The notes: a model not told the origin generated them from the letters alone. Positions 36,103 through 45,749 are shown, counted from the first letter of the stretch. The stretch: DNA of 53,851 bases from Patescibacteria group bacterium (GCA_016784175.1 JADHVC010000004.1:1-53851), one strand, 5' to 3'. Translations and numbers: made by a program.

Positions 36103-38136
36103 TTATGTGTCTAAGTTTTGAACACTTTTTGCGTGCGTCTGAATAAAGTGTTTGCGAGAGGGGACATGGTCACCCATAAGCATTTCAAATGTTTTGTCGG
36201 CCTTCTCAGCATCATTAATTGAAATTTGCTTCATTAATCTTGTCTCTGGATTCATGGTAGTTTCCCATAGTTGTTCAGGATTCATTTCTCCGAGACCTTT
36301 ATACCGTTGAACATTTAGTTTGACATTATGTTTTCTGGTTGTTTCCTCTACGTTTTCTTCGATCTCTTCCTCTTTGTCACTTGCTTCTTCAACATCAGTT
36401 TCTATTTCTTCATGACTTTCATTTTCCATATCTTCTCCGCCACCAAATTCTTTTATGATGTTGACTTTTTCTTCATCTGAATAAGCATATTTTACTTTTG
36501 TTCCTTTTTGTATTCTGTATAGTGGTGGTTGAGCGACATACAAGTAGCCATTAGTTATGAGAGGTGCAAAGTGTCTAAAGAATAGTGTTAGTAATAGCGT
36601 TCTGATGTGTGCACCGTCAACATCGGCATCTGTCATGATGATAATTCTGTGATATCTTAGTTTTTCAATATCGAGTTGATCATCAATGTTCGTTCCAAGT
36701 GCAATGACTAGGTTTTTAATTTCGGTGTTTGCGAGCATTTTATCTAGTCTTGCTCTTTCTACATTTAAAATTTTACCTCTTAGCGGTAAAATTGCTTGGA
36801 ATTTTCTATCTCTTCCTTGTTTGGCACTACCTCCAGCACTGTCTCCCTCAACAATATATATTTCGCAATCAGCTGCTTTTCTGCTAGAGCAGTCAGATAG
36901 TTTCCCAGGAAGAGTCATTCCGTCAAGAGCTCCTTTGCGTAAAATGGATGCTCGTGCGGTTCTGGCCGCAATTCTAGCTTGAGCACTAAGCATACATTTA
37001 CCAATGATAGCTTCTGCTTCTTTTGGATGTTCTTCTAAAAAAGTCATCAACGCTTCTCCCATAACCTTGTCAACCTGTGATTTTATTTCAGCATTGCCCA
37101 ATTTACCTTTGGTTTGTCCTTCAAACTGTGGTTCTTGTAATTTTAAGCTAATGACTGCAGTTAGTCCTTCTCTTACATCTTCTCCTGTTAAGTTTTCATC
37201 CTTTTCTTTAATTAAATTTTTTGACCTTGCGTAAGAATTGAGCGTTCTAGTTAAAGCAGTTTTAAACCCGATTAAATGAGTTCCACCATCCGGATTGTAA
37301 ATATTATTGGTAAATGGTAATACATTTTCGTTGTATTCATCGTTATATTGAATAGCTAATTCGATAAAGTTTTCTTCATATTCCTTACCAACATAAAAGA
37401 TTGTCTCGTTTTTTAGGCTCTTGCCATGATTAAGTGCCTTGACATAAGACTTAATTCCACCTTCAAAATAAAAGCGATATTTTTTTTCGTCATCTTTTTT
37501 ACGTAAATCAAAGATATTTATTGTAATATTTTTTGTTAAATATGCCTGTTGCCGCATTCTGTCTAATATTCGATTCCATTTGAATTCAAGTTCGGTAAAA
37601 ATAGTATCGTCTGGTTGAAAGATGATGGTTGTGCCTGTTTTCTTTGAATCTCCAATTGTTATGATATCGCCTTGTGAATCACCTTTTTTAAATTCTTGCA
37701 TCCATATTTTACCTTCGCGTTGAATTTCTGCTCTTAAGTAGCTACTTAGTGCATTTACAACGGATACACCAACACCATGAAGACCACCGGAGACTTTATA
37801 CCCACCACCACCAAACTTACCACCAGCGTGTAATTTTGTTAAAACTGTTTCTAGAGCAGATAATCCGGTAATCTTGTGCTTTGATACGGGGATACCGCGT
37901 CCATTATCCTCAACGCTTACTATTCCGTCTGGTAACAGCTTGATTGTTATGGTGTCGGCATGTCCTGCCATTGCCTCGTCGATACCATTGTCAACTACTT
38001 CCCAGATTAAGTGATGTAGGCCTTGGCTAGATGTTGAACCAATATACATTCCTGGTCTTTTTCTGACTGGGTCCAACCCCTCTAGGACTGTAATTGACTC
38101 TGCACCATATTCTTGTTCTTGTGTATTTTCTGCCAT
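36103..38136 (-). CDS. gyrB: DNA gyrase subunit B
   Basis: ATPase subunit of the type II topoisomerase that introduces negative supercoils. It has 677 residues. The GHKL ATP site shows VVDNGIDEA, VEDNGRGIPV and GGLHGVGVSVVNALS. The Toprim domain shows EGDSAGGSAKQGRDR and TDADVDGAHIRTLLLT, and the C-terminus QRYKGLGEMNPEQLWETTMNP (written here as landmarks of the family). An acidic Glu-rich insert lies at ~560-600. ParE is the alternative, but the length and the QGRDR...LRGKILNVE spacing suit GyrB. A TATAAT-like box lies ~12-17 bp before the ATG. Confidence 0.93.
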   Translation of the reverse strand: MAENTQEQEYGAESITVLEGLDPVRKRPGMYIGSTSSQGLHHLIWEVVDNGIDEAMAGHADTITIKLLPDGIVSVEDNGRGIPVSKHKITGLSALETVLTKLHAGGKFGGGGYKVSGGLHGVGVSVVNALSSYLRAEIQREGKIWMQEFKKGDSQGDIITIGDSKKTGTTIIFQPDDTIFTELEFKWNRILDRMRQQAYLTKNITINIFDLRKKDDEKKYRFYFEGGIKSYVKALNHGKSLKNETIFYVGKEYEENFIELAIQYNDEYNENVLPFTNNIYNPDGGTHLIGFKTALTRTLNSYARSKNLIKEKDENLTGEDVREGLTAVISLKLQEPQFEGQTKGKLGNAEIKSQVDKVMGEALMTFLEEHPKEAEAIIGKCMLSAQARIAARTARASILRKGALDGMTLPGKLSDCSSRKAADCEIYIVEGDSAGGSAKQGRDRKFQAILPLRGKILNVERARLDKMLANTEIKNLVIALGTNIDDQLDIEKLRYHRIIIMTDADVDGAHIRTLLLTLFFRHFAPLITNGYLYVAQPPLYRIQKGTKVKYAYSDEEKVNIIKEFGGGEDMENESHEEIETDVEEASDKEEEIEENVEETTRKHNVKLNVQRYKGLGEMNPEQLWETTMNPETRLMKQISINDAEKADKTFEMLMGDHVPSRKHFIQTHAKSVQNLDT

Positions 38137-38275
38137 ATAAGTGATTATATTATAAGTTTTTATGAATTAATATTATCAAGAATAAAAAAAACTCGCAAAT
38201 CATTGACAACATGATATATATATGCTTAGATTGTGAGTAATAATTAGACAAATATTAAATAATTGATTTTGGAAT

Positions 38276-39517
38276 ATGTTAAATGAATTTAAACGGTGTC
38301 CATTTTGCAATGAGAGTGTAAGCGCTGATGCAAGTAAGTGCCGATATTGTTATGAGTGGATTAGCCAAAAACCAAGTAATTTTAAGGAGGAGACTAAGTT
38401 GAATAATAAAATTAGTTATTCAAAAAAGCAAGTAATTGTTCTTGCTATTTTCGCTTTAGTTTTTACTAGTAGTATTTTTGTTTTTGGTGCTAAAGCTTTT
38501 AGGGCTATAGTTAGCCAACCTGAAGTTGCAGCTTGTAGTTTTGATGATATAAAGACTGCTGATGGATATATCTTTAGATTGATGGATGATCCGGATAAAA
38601 AAATCAGCGATAATTATGTGATTCGTGATAAAGAAACTTGTAAATATTATATAAAACTTGGAAATGATAGTAAATTTGAAGTTACACCAGAATTTCAAGG
38701 CTTGTTGTTTGGGGCAATGGAAAATACATCCCAGGAAGCACCCAATAGTATAATGCTATCAAGCGAAGAGCAAAAAAAGATCCATTTATCCTTAGATGTC
38801 GTAAATGAAGATAAGAGTATACAAGAAAGATTGATTGAGTTCGTAGATAGTATGAAGCCGCAAACAGTTTTAACTTTGCAGGTGTATGGTGGTAATTCTG
38901 AAAATGTTCTAAGTCAACATAAATTAAGTATAAATTATACTTCTCCAGAGTTAAATATGTACAAGAAAACATTCGAAAGACAAAGAGAAGTTGTTATTTA
39001 TATTAAGGATAGTTTGATGACTCAAGAGAAAATTGATTTAAATGTGGTGAATAGCAATGATATTGAATTTATTAGGCGAGAGGTTGAAACTTTTTATGAG
39101 ACTTTTAAAGGGGATTCAAATTATAACCAGTCGAAGTTTTTATTTCCATATTTGGAATATTTAGCAAACGATTATGAGGATGATGTTGAATATAGAATTT
39201 TAACAGATGGTTCTTTTGAGAGAGTGGATTCAAGATATTATAATTTTAATGAAACACATTTTAACTATCATTCAAGGAAGATAATTGAAAGATTGAAGAT
39301 TATTGAAGATGCTCGTAAACAACAAGAAGTATCGGATGATCCTGTTGAAATACCTAATGTGTTACCACCATTTTATACTTATTTTGACACAAAACTTAAA
39401 GAAAAAGTAAATACATTTAAGTATGTTTGTTTTGATTTGGTTCAAAGTGAAAAAGACAGAAGCTCTGATTGGTTAAATGAGAGAAACAGATTGTATAATA
39501 ATTTAACTTGTAAATAA
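38276..39517 (+). CDS. Zinc-ribbon membrane-anchored protein, unknown
   Basis: 413 residues, not recognised. Residues 8-29 form a double CxxC zinc ribbon (RCPFCNESVSADASKCRYCYEWI), as found at the front of many prokaryotic membrane proteins. A single helix follows at ~47-68, after a Lys/Asn-rich linker. The rest (~75-413) is outside the membrane, rich in charged and aromatic residues, with two pairs of cysteines but no family motif I know. TTGACA (38203-38208) with TAGATT 18 bp later is a plausible promoter. The next gene begins 3 bp after the stop, so the pair is an operon. Confidence 0.75.
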   Translation: MLNEFKRCPFCNESVSADASKCRYCYEWISQKPSNFKEETKLNNKISYSKKQVIVLAIFALVFTSSIFVFGAKAFRAIVSQPEVAACSFDDIKTADGYIFRLMDDPDKKISDNYVIRDKETCKYYIKLGNDSKFEVTPEFQGLLFGAMENTSQEAPNSIMLSSEEQKKIHLSLDVVNEDKSIQERLIEFVDSMKPQTVLTLQVYGGNSENVLSQHKLSINYTSPELNMYKKTFERQREVVIYIKDSLMTQEKIDLNVVNSNDIEFIRREVETFYETFKGDSNYNQSKFLFPYLEYLANDYEDDVEYRILTDGSFERVDSRYYNFNETHFNYHSRKIIERLKIIEDARKQQEVSDDPVEIPNVLPPFYTYFDTKLKEKVNTFKYVCFDLVQSEKDRSSDWLNERNRLYNNLTCK

Positions 39518-39520
39518 AAT

Positions 39521-41002
39521 ATGGAATATTTAATATATCCAAGCTTAATATTTATTACAGCCCTGGTTGCTACTTATATTACTTATCAAAATACAAATAA
39601 GTATTTTAAATTGGGCTATTCGAGATCGAAAGAGGCAATTAAGAATTTTTATCCAATATTGCAAGAAAAAGTAACAAACAGTCAAGTTGAGAGTAAGATT
39701 TCTTTTGTTAAGGATGAAGTATATAAAATGCTTGCAAAGCCACAAGCGATTGTAAATGTAAATAGTAATCATCAAGCCTTACTTCAGGAAATTGAGGCTT
39801 TAAAGGTGCAAAAAATAGAAGTGCTTTTATCTGCGCATAATGAAAAGAAATTAAAAATTGAGAATGAAAACTTAAAGTTAACGGAAACTTTAAATAGCTT
39901 TAATTCAAAAAGGGATTTAATGGATGAGAGAAAAGAAAAGTTATTAGATGAAATATTGGTTTTGGAAGATAAAATTAAAACAAATGAAGACCACCTATTT
40001 AATAAAGCTATAAAAAGCGAGGAAAATTACTATAAGCCAAGTATAGTGTGTAAAAGTAATTATGTTGTGCAGACATTGACAAAATGGTTGTATGATTTCT
40101 ACAAACTTCTTAAAAGCGATGCGTTATTACTAGTTCCTATTTTTTTATTGATTATGCTTGTTGTAGTTGATTATTATGTTGGTACAGCATTCGTTTTAGA
40201 GCAATATAGGGGTGAGCTATTTGAAGCGCGTGGGAATGATAAATTAATTTTAAATATAAAGATATATTCAATGGCCTTTATGGTCTTTGGTGTTGTTCTC
40301 TTGATGATAGAATTTGCGAATCGGAAGTTATTTAGTGTTTATAATAATGCATTTGTTCAGGGTGTGAAATGGTTGCTAAATATTTTAATTGTAGGATCTA
40401 CATTTATGGGGGTGTTACTATATTTAGGCGCTACCAGATTTTTTGAGAATGATATTAGCCTTCAAGGAAAACTAGAGGATATTGGATTGATACTTATTTG
40501 GTTTGGCTTGGTATTTGTTTGTTCTCTTTTGTTTAATGAGATAAAAAATTCAGTTCGTGCATTTGCACCAATAATAACTTTAGTAGAGATCCTTATAGCT
40601 CCTTTTGTAGTTATTTCGCTTATTCTGTTTGTGATTTTATGGGCGATCGAATATTTATTTAAGTGTTTGTTTGGTTTCTTGAATGTGTTCTTGCCTCAGT
40701 CTAGAGTGTTGGAAAAATCTATATATAATACAAAGAGGGTGGTTGATGACTATGAGAGACGGATAGCAATAATGGAATTAGCACATGAGCAGAGAGTGAT
40801 TGCTGAAAAAGAGAGAGTTGAAAAAATTGTAATTAAAATCGAAAATGATCATAAGAAAAAAATAGAAAGTATTGAAAATGATTATTTTAAAAAGATTAAT
40901 TATATTATTAAGAAAATTGAGGAAATTAATAATATGGAAGCAATGTTTAGAGAGGGGAGTGACACTGCAGTTGTTAATCTTTGGGGAAAATATATATTTT
41001 AA
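39521..41002 (+). CDS. Coiled-coil polytopic membrane protein, unknown
   Basis: 493 residues, not recognised. There is an N-terminal hydrophobic segment (about 5-20) and a long coiled coil (~85-165, Lys/Glu/Leu/Asn heptads). Then come about five membrane helices between ~205 and ~385 (for example LLLVPIFLLIMLVVVDYYV, IYSMAFMVFGVVLLMIEF and LLNILIVGSTFMGVLLYLG). A second coiled coil (~405-475, EKERVEKIVIKIENDHKKK) completes it. It is co-transcribed with the zinc-ribbon protein and may form an envelope complex with it. It has some architectural likeness to mechanosensitive or scaffold proteins, but no motif supports either. Confidence 0.75.
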   Translation: MEYLIYPSLIFITALVATYITYQNTNKYFKLGYSRSKEAIKNFYPILQEKVTNSQVESKISFVKDEVYKMLAKPQAIVNVNSNHQALLQEIEALKVQKIEVLLSAHNEKKLKIENENLKLTETLNSFNSKRDLMDERKEKLLDEILVLEDKIKTNEDHLFNKAIKSEENYYKPSIVCKSNYVVQTLTKWLYDFYKLLKSDALLLVPIFLLIMLVVVDYYVGTAFVLEQYRGELFEARGNDKLILNIKIYSMAFMVFGVVLLMIEFANRKLFSVYNNAFVQGVKWLLNILIVGSTFMGVLLYLGATRFFENDISLQGKLEDIGLILIWFGLVFVCSLLFNEIKNSVRAFAPIITLVEILIAPFVVISLILFVILWAIEYLFKCLFGFLNVFLPQSRVLEKSIYNTKRVVDDYERRIAIMELAHEQRVIAEKERVEKIVIKIENDHKKKIESIENDYFKKINYIIKKIEEINNMEAMFREGSDTAVVNLWGKYIF

Positions 41003-41010
41003 AGAGAATG

Positions 41011-41087
41011 TGTTGTGAGTCCAGTTGAGTGTTAAAATGTTCGTCAGGTTAATTACTAGAGTTTAAGATTTGACTGGGTTCACAACA
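41011..41087 (+). other. Long inverted repeat, possible RNA hairpin
   Basis: TGTTGTGAGTCCAGT (41011-41025) pairs over all 15 positions with ACTGGGTTCACAACA (41073-41087), using two G-U pairs, around a 47-nt loop. It lies 8 bp after the coiled-coil gene. It has no U-tract, so it is not a simple terminator. It could be a 3'-end stabiliser or a small RNA. Confidence 0.5.
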
Positions 41088-41147
41088 GAGTGAGACATTA
41101 ATTTTTTTTGCTGAAAAAAAACATAACAATTAATAGTGAATAATTTA

Positions 41148-41171
41148 GGGAGCTAGAAAATAGCTCCCTTT
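41148..41171 (+). terminator. Terminator split by MITE copy 5
   Basis: GGGAGCTA-GAAAA-TAGCTCCC followed by TTT, then the MITE. The other side of the MITE resumes with CTCCCTTTTTC, so the original terminator had a longer U-tract that the insertion has interrupted. Confidence 0.85.
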
Positions 41172-41360
41172 GTAACTATTCACTATATCTACATCACTTT
41201 TTCGCTTAGGATGGAATGTTGGGCAATTTTTTACGCACAATTTAACAAAAATTTTAAACTCGCTTCACTCAAACATAAATTTTTTTAAGTTAAATTCTGC
41301 TAAAAATTACTACATATTCCATATGCGCTCAAAAATAATGCAGACATAATGAGAAGTTAC
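41172..41360. mobile_element. 189-bp MITE-like element, copy 5, with perfect 8-bp target duplication
   Basis: Terminal repeats GTAACTATTCACTATATCTA and near complement. It is flanked exactly by CTCCCTTT (41164-41171 and 41361-41368). Because the duplicated target is the 3' arm and U-tract of a terminator, the empty site can be reconstructed with confidence. Confidence 0.93.
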
Positions 41361-41371
41361 CTCCCTTTTTC

Positions 41372-41400
41372 TTGACTATTTTTATTAATAATGCTATACA
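41372..41400 (+). promoter_or_regulatory. Promoter of RNase P RNA
   Basis: TTGACT (41372-41377), a 17-bp spacer and TATACA (41395-41400). The predicted start at ~41407 would leave a ~70-nt 5' extension before the mature RNA. Confidence 0.6.
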
Positions 41401-41475
41401 ATATATACGGAGTATAAGTCAAGTCATAAATATTGATTTGTGTGCTAGAAAATATCTTTACAATTGAATATTATT

Positions 41476-41908
41476 AAACAAGCGGATGATTGCTTTAGTT
41501 TAGGCTAAAGAGGAAAGTCCGGACTTCTGCTTCCTTGAGGAGCAAAAAGAGTAGTGGGTAATGCCCACCGTGAATCGCAAGGTTCATAGGGAAAGTGCCA
41601 CAGAGACTATACTAATTGGCCATTGGCTAATGAAAGGTGAAAAGTTTAGAGATATGTGGAGTGATTTATTATTCCATATTACTGTATTCGCCCTAGGGTG
41701 ACCTAGGTGTGCGGTAAACCCTACTTGAAGCAAGAGCAAACTTGTTTATGAGATATATTTATTTATAGCTCATAGGCAAAAGAAAAGTGGCTCGCATTTT
41801 AATATGTTTTCGGATGTATTAAATGACCCTAATAGTAATATTGGGGCTAGATAGATAATCATCGCTTTGAATTTATTTAAAGTACAGAATCCGGCTTATA
41901 GCTTGTTT
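41476..41908 (+). ncRNA. rnpB: RNase P RNA (class A)
   Basis: Catalytic RNA that matures tRNA 5' ends. The P1 helix is AAACAAGC (41476-41483) with GCTTGTTT (41901-41908). Universal core pieces are present: AGAGGAAAGTCCGGAC near the 5' end, the CACAGAGA segment, TGAAAGGTGAAA, TGCGGTAAACCC and a closing ACAGAATCCGGCTTATA. The 433-nt length fits a bacterial A-type RNA with a few extended arms. Confidence 0.95.
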
Positions 41909-41937
41909 AGTAATATTTAGTTTTAAAGATAAAATTT

Positions 41938-43356
41938 ATGAAGAAATCAGAATTATTTTTTTCATTTTTACTCGTACCAATCGATTTCTTAATGATTGTT
42001 GCCTCTGGATTGTCTGCTTATTATATTCGTTTTGCAGACTATGTAACCGAGATTCGACCTGTTATTTTTGATTTAGATTTGATATGGTATTTAAAAATAT
42101 TATTCGTTGTGGCAACTACATGGATTGTTATTTTTGCCTTGGCTGGTCTTTATAATATTAAAGAAGGAACTCGTAAATTATCAGCTGAGATTTATAGGGT
42201 TATACTTTCATGCTCTACTGGTTTCATGATGATAACAGTGGTTATTTTTATGGGTAGGGAATTATTTGACTCTCGATTTATAGCTTTAGTAGCTTTTTCT
42301 TTATCAATAATTTATATTAGTGTGGCTAGGACTTTAATTAGATATTTGCAAAAAGTATTATTTAGATATGAGATTGGAGTTCATCAGGTCGTTTTATTGG
42401 GCGCTGGTCAGACAGCTGAAAATTTAATCCAAAATTTTTCAAAAAATAAAAGATCCGGATATAAAGTGGTAAAGCGATTATATGATTTTAGCCTAGAAAC
42501 TTCAAACGGTTTACTTGAGTTTATTAAAAAGAATGAAGTTGATGAGATTATTCAGGCTGACCCAAATTTAAGTAAAGCTGAAGTTTTGCGTTTATATGAT
42601 TTTGCTGATGAAAATCATATAACTTTTAAATATTGTGCGGATTTGTTGGGAACTAAGGTTCTAAAAACCGATGTTGTAGAAGTGGCTGGTGTGCCAATCG
42701 TAGAGGTTAAAAATACTCCTTTGGACGGATGGGGTAGAATTGTAAAAAGAATTTTTGACATCATAGCTTCCTCCCTTATAATTATTGCACTTAGTCCTAT
42801 GTTGATTGTTACAGCTATCTTGGTTAAATTGGACTCACATGGACCTGTATTTTTTTCGAGAAAAGATGATGGAACCTTCGTGTATAGAGTAGGGCAGGGT
42901 GGAAAGCTTTTTTCTTACTTTAAATTTAGGTCTATGATCCCAGGCACTGATAATATGCGTTATAATGAGCTTGCTTCGCAGAATTTGCGTGATGGTGGTC
43001 CAATGGTTAAAATTAAAAATGATCCTCGTGTAACAAGGGTCGGCAAGTTTATTCGCAGATGGAGTATCGACGAGTTGCCTGAGTTGTTTTTAGTACTAAA
43101 GGGGGATATGAGCTTGGTTGGTCCAAGACCACATTTGCCAGAGGAAGTTGCTAAATATGAACGACATCATAAAAAGGTGCTTACTATTAAGCCAGGTATA
43201 ACTGGTATGGCACAAATTTCTGGTCGTTCCGATTTGAATTTTGAAGACGAAGTAAAGCTTGATGCTTTTTATATTGAAAATTGGTCACTTTGGATGGACT
43301 TAGCAATTCTATTGCGAACTCCGCTGGCAGTATTTCGACATAGAGAGACGGAGTAA
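41938..43356 (+). CDS. Polyprenyl-phosphate sugar-1-phosphate transferase (WcaJ/WbaP-like)
   Basis: Starts surface-polysaccharide units by loading a sugar phosphate on undecaprenyl phosphate. It has 472 residues: four N-terminal helices (~10-135), a Rossmann-like middle (~145-240, VVLLGAGQTAENLI), a re-entrant helix (~268-292) and the bacterial sugar-transferase domain. That domain carries KRIFDIIAS, FKFRSM, DPRVTRVGKFIRR, SIDELPELF and GDMSLVGPRP, including the catalytic Asp-Glu pair. It heads a glycosyltransferase group but has its own terminator. Confidence 0.93.
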   Translation: MKKSELFFSFLLVPIDFLMIVASGLSAYYIRFADYVTEIRPVIFDLDLIWYLKILFVVATTWIVIFALAGLYNIKEGTRKLSAEIYRVILSCSTGFMMITVVIFMGRELFDSRFIALVAFSLSIIYISVARTLIRYLQKVLFRYEIGVHQVVLLGAGQTAENLIQNFSKNKRSGYKVVKRLYDFSLETSNGLLEFIKKNEVDEIIQADPNLSKAEVLRLYDFADENHITFKYCADLLGTKVLKTDVVEVAGVPIVEVKNTPLDGWGRIVKRIFDIIASSLIIIALSPMLIVTAILVKLDSHGPVFFSRKDDGTFVYRVGQGGKLFSYFKFRSMIPGTDNMRYNELASQNLRDGGPMVKIKNDPRVTRVGKFIRRWSIDELPELFLVLKGDMSLVGPRPHLPEEVAKYERHHKKVLTIKPGITGMAQISGRSDLNFEDEVKLDAFYIENWSLWMDLAILLRTPLAVFRHRETE

Positions 43357-43371
43357 ATAAGCTAAAAATTG

Positions 43372-43401
43372 TCTGGATATTTTGTCCAGATATTTTTTTT
43401 A
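43372..43401 (+). terminator. Terminator after the sugar transferase
   Basis: TCTGGA-TATTTTG-TCCAGA then a T-rich run. Confidence 0.8.
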
Positions 43402-43473
43402 TTGATTTTTAAGGCAGTATAGATTAATATTAGGTTAATATTAAATAATTTATGTTTGTATATTTCTTGTTTT

Positions 43474-44619
43474 ATGAAAGTTGCTTTAGTTCATGATCAT
43501 TTAGCTCAAGATGGGGGTGCTGAGAGGGTATTGAGGGTTTTTGCGGATATGTTTCCGGATGCTCCTATATATACTCTGCTTTATGATAAGGAAAATGCTT
43601 TAAAATATTATAGTGATCGAAGAATAGAAACATCAATTATTCAAAAGCTACCAGGTGGTATTAAACATTATAAATGGTATATGCCTTTTATGCCGATGGC
43701 GGTTGAGTTTTTTGACTTGTCTGGGTATGATTTGGTTCTTTCGGATGCTAGTGCATTTGCCAAGGGTGTTATAACTTCGACGAATACACTTCATATTTGT
43801 TATTGTCATACCCCGACTCGTTATTTATGGAGCGATACCCATCAATATATAAATGAACTAAAGTATAATAAATATTTTAAAAAAATAATTGCATTATCAC
43901 TAAATAAGATTCGAATTTGGGATAGAATAGCAGCCGATAGGGTCGATAAGTATATTGCCAATTCAGAATTTGTAGCAAAAAGAATAAAGAAATATTATAA
44001 AAAAAAATCTCAAGTAATCTACCCTCCAATTGAGATAGATAAATTTAAAGTGACTGATACAATAGGGGATTATTTTTTAATTGGTGGAAGGTTGGCTCCA
44101 TATAAAAGGGTAGATTTAGTGGTTGATGCTTTCAATAAATTGAATGAAGAGAAAAGTCAAATATCAGTTAATGACAAGGTAGTTTCTTTTAAGTTGAAAA
44201 TATTTGGTGATGGGATTGACATAGAAAGGTTAAAAAAATTAGCGAAGAATAATTCTAATATTGAGTTTTTGGGGAGAGTTGGTGATGAGCAGATGGTCGA
44301 TTTGTATTCAGGTTGTATTGCCTTTATTAATCCTCAAGAAGAAGATTTTGGCATGACAGCTGTTGAGGCAATGGCATCTGGAAGACCTGTGATTGCCTTT
44401 GGGTCTGGTGGGGCTTTGGAAACGATTATTGCTGGTGTGACTGGTGAGTTTTTTCCTAATCAAGAAGTTGATAGTTTGCTTGAGATTATGAAAAGCTTTG
44501 ATTATAAAAAATATAAAAAAAGTAATATTCGGTTGCATGCAGAAAAGTTTTCCACAGATAGATTTAAAAAGGAGATTACAGATTTTATCCAAAGAGAGTT
44601 CGATTCGCACAAAATATGA
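43474..44619 (+). CDS. Glycosyltransferase, GT4 family
   Basis: 381 residues from the ATG at 43474 (MKVALVHDHLAQDGGAERV); an upstream TTG would add six unlikely residues. GT-B fold: the N-terminal Gly-rich GGAERVL acceptor motif, YCHTPTRYLWSD, then the donor-site segment GGRLAPYKRVDLVVDAF and the E-x7-E signature in EEDFGMTAVEAMASGRPVIA. It probably adds a hexose to a lipid-linked oligosaccharide. Its stop overlaps the start of the next gene by 4 bp. Confidence 0.92.
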   Translation: MKVALVHDHLAQDGGAERVLRVFADMFPDAPIYTLLYDKENALKYYSDRRIETSIIQKLPGGIKHYKWYMPFMPMAVEFFDLSGYDLVLSDASAFAKGVITSTNTLHICYCHTPTRYLWSDTHQYINELKYNKYFKKIIALSLNKIRIWDRIAADRVDKYIANSEFVAKRIKKYYKKKSQVIYPPIEIDKFKVTDTIGDYFLIGGRLAPYKRVDLVVDAFNKLNEEKSQISVNDKVVSFKLKIFGDGIDIERLKKLAKNNSNIEFLGRVGDEQMVDLYSGCIAFINPQEEDFGMTAVEAMASGRPVIAFGSGGALETIIAGVTGEFFPNQEVDSLLEIMKSFDYKKYKKSNIRLHAEKFSTDRFKKEITDFIQREFDSHKI

Positions 44620-45737
44620 TTATCGGAATAGACATTAGAACTTTAATGGATAAGCAGTATTCGGGAGTGTCTGAATATACGCTCAATTTAGTGAATGCTT
44701 TATTGGAAGTTGATCAGATTAATGAGTATAGGTTATTTTATAATTCTTTTAGTGATATTAGTGAAAATATTCCTAGGTTCGGAGCTTCTAATGTCAAAAT
44801 TATCAAAAAACAATATCCTAATAAATTGCTGAACTATTTATTTTTTACGGTATTGGATTATCCTAAGGTGGATGATATTTTGGGTTGTGACGTTTTTTTA
44901 ATGCCTCATATAAATTTTGTTTCATTGACTAAGAATGCAAAAAGTATTCTTATTGTTCATGATTTGTCTTTTTTACGCTATCCAGAGTTTTTTTCAGGTC
45001 GAAAAAATTTGTGGCACTCATTTATTGATATAAAAGATTTGGTTAACCGGTTTGATACTGTTGTTGCTATTAGTGAGAATACCAAACAAGATATAGTCGA
45101 TCTGTTAAAGGTAAATGAGGGCAAAATAGAAGTAATTCACTCTGGATTATGTGTGATTGATAAAGTAGTTGATGATAAATTAGATTTGCCAGATAGATAT
45201 TTTTTGTATTTAGGAACCGTTGAGCCAAGAAAAAATATTGAATCGATAATTAAGGCTTATATAAAGTTAAGGGAAAAAAGTGTTGATTATGCTAGGCATA
45301 AGCTTGTTATTGCTGGTGGGAAAGGTTGGAGGTGCAATCAGGTTTATGAGATGGCTGGAGGGTCAATTTTTTATAAAGATATTGTTTTTGCTGGGTATAT
45401 TAAAAAAGAGCACAAATATTTATACTATAAAAATGCAAGTATTTTTATTTTTCCTAGTATTTATGAGGGGTTTGGGTTCCCACCACTTGAAGCGATGCAT
45501 TTAGGTATTCCAGTTATCGCTAGCAATACGTCCTGTCTGCCTGAAGTTCTGCAGGATGCTGCTTTGTTAATTGACCCGCTATGTGTGAATGAGATAATTT
45601 TGGCGATTGAAGCATTGATGGAGTCGAGTGAGCTTAGAGATAAGTTTGTTAAGAAGGGATTTGAAGTAATAAAAAAATATAGTTGGCCTAAGGTGGCTCA
45701 ACTATATTTAGATGTATTAATGAAGGATAAAATATAA
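44616..45737 (+). CDS. Glycosyltransferase, GT4 family (mannosyltransferase-like)
   Basis: 373 residues. N-terminus MIIGIDIRTLMDKQYSGVSEY, acceptor-domain VHDLSFLRYPEFFSGR, a donor domain with LYLGTVEPRKNIESIIKAY, and the E-x7-E motif in YEGFGFPPLEAMHLGIPVIAS. The pattern resembles WbaZ/MtfB-like mannosyltransferases, but donor and acceptor cannot be read from sequence. It is translationally coupled (ATGA overlap) to the preceding transferase. Confidence 0.92.
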   Translation: MIIGIDIRTLMDKQYSGVSEYTLNLVNALLEVDQINEYRLFYNSFSDISENIPRFGASNVKIIKKQYPNKLLNYLFFTVLDYPKVDDILGCDVFLMPHINFVSLTKNAKSILIVHDLSFLRYPEFFSGRKNLWHSFIDIKDLVNRFDTVVAISENTKQDIVDLLKVNEGKIEVIHSGLCVIDKVVDDKLDLPDRYFLYLGTVEPRKNIESIIKAYIKLREKSVDYARHKLVIAGGKGWRCNQVYEMAGGSIFYKDIVFAGYIKKEHKYLYYKNASIFIFPSIYEGFGFPPLEAMHLGIPVIASNTSCLPEVLQDAALLIDPLCVNEIILAIEALMESSELRDKFVKKGFEVIKKYSWPKVAQLYLDVLMKDKI

Positions 45738-45749
45738 TGAGATCAGTTT

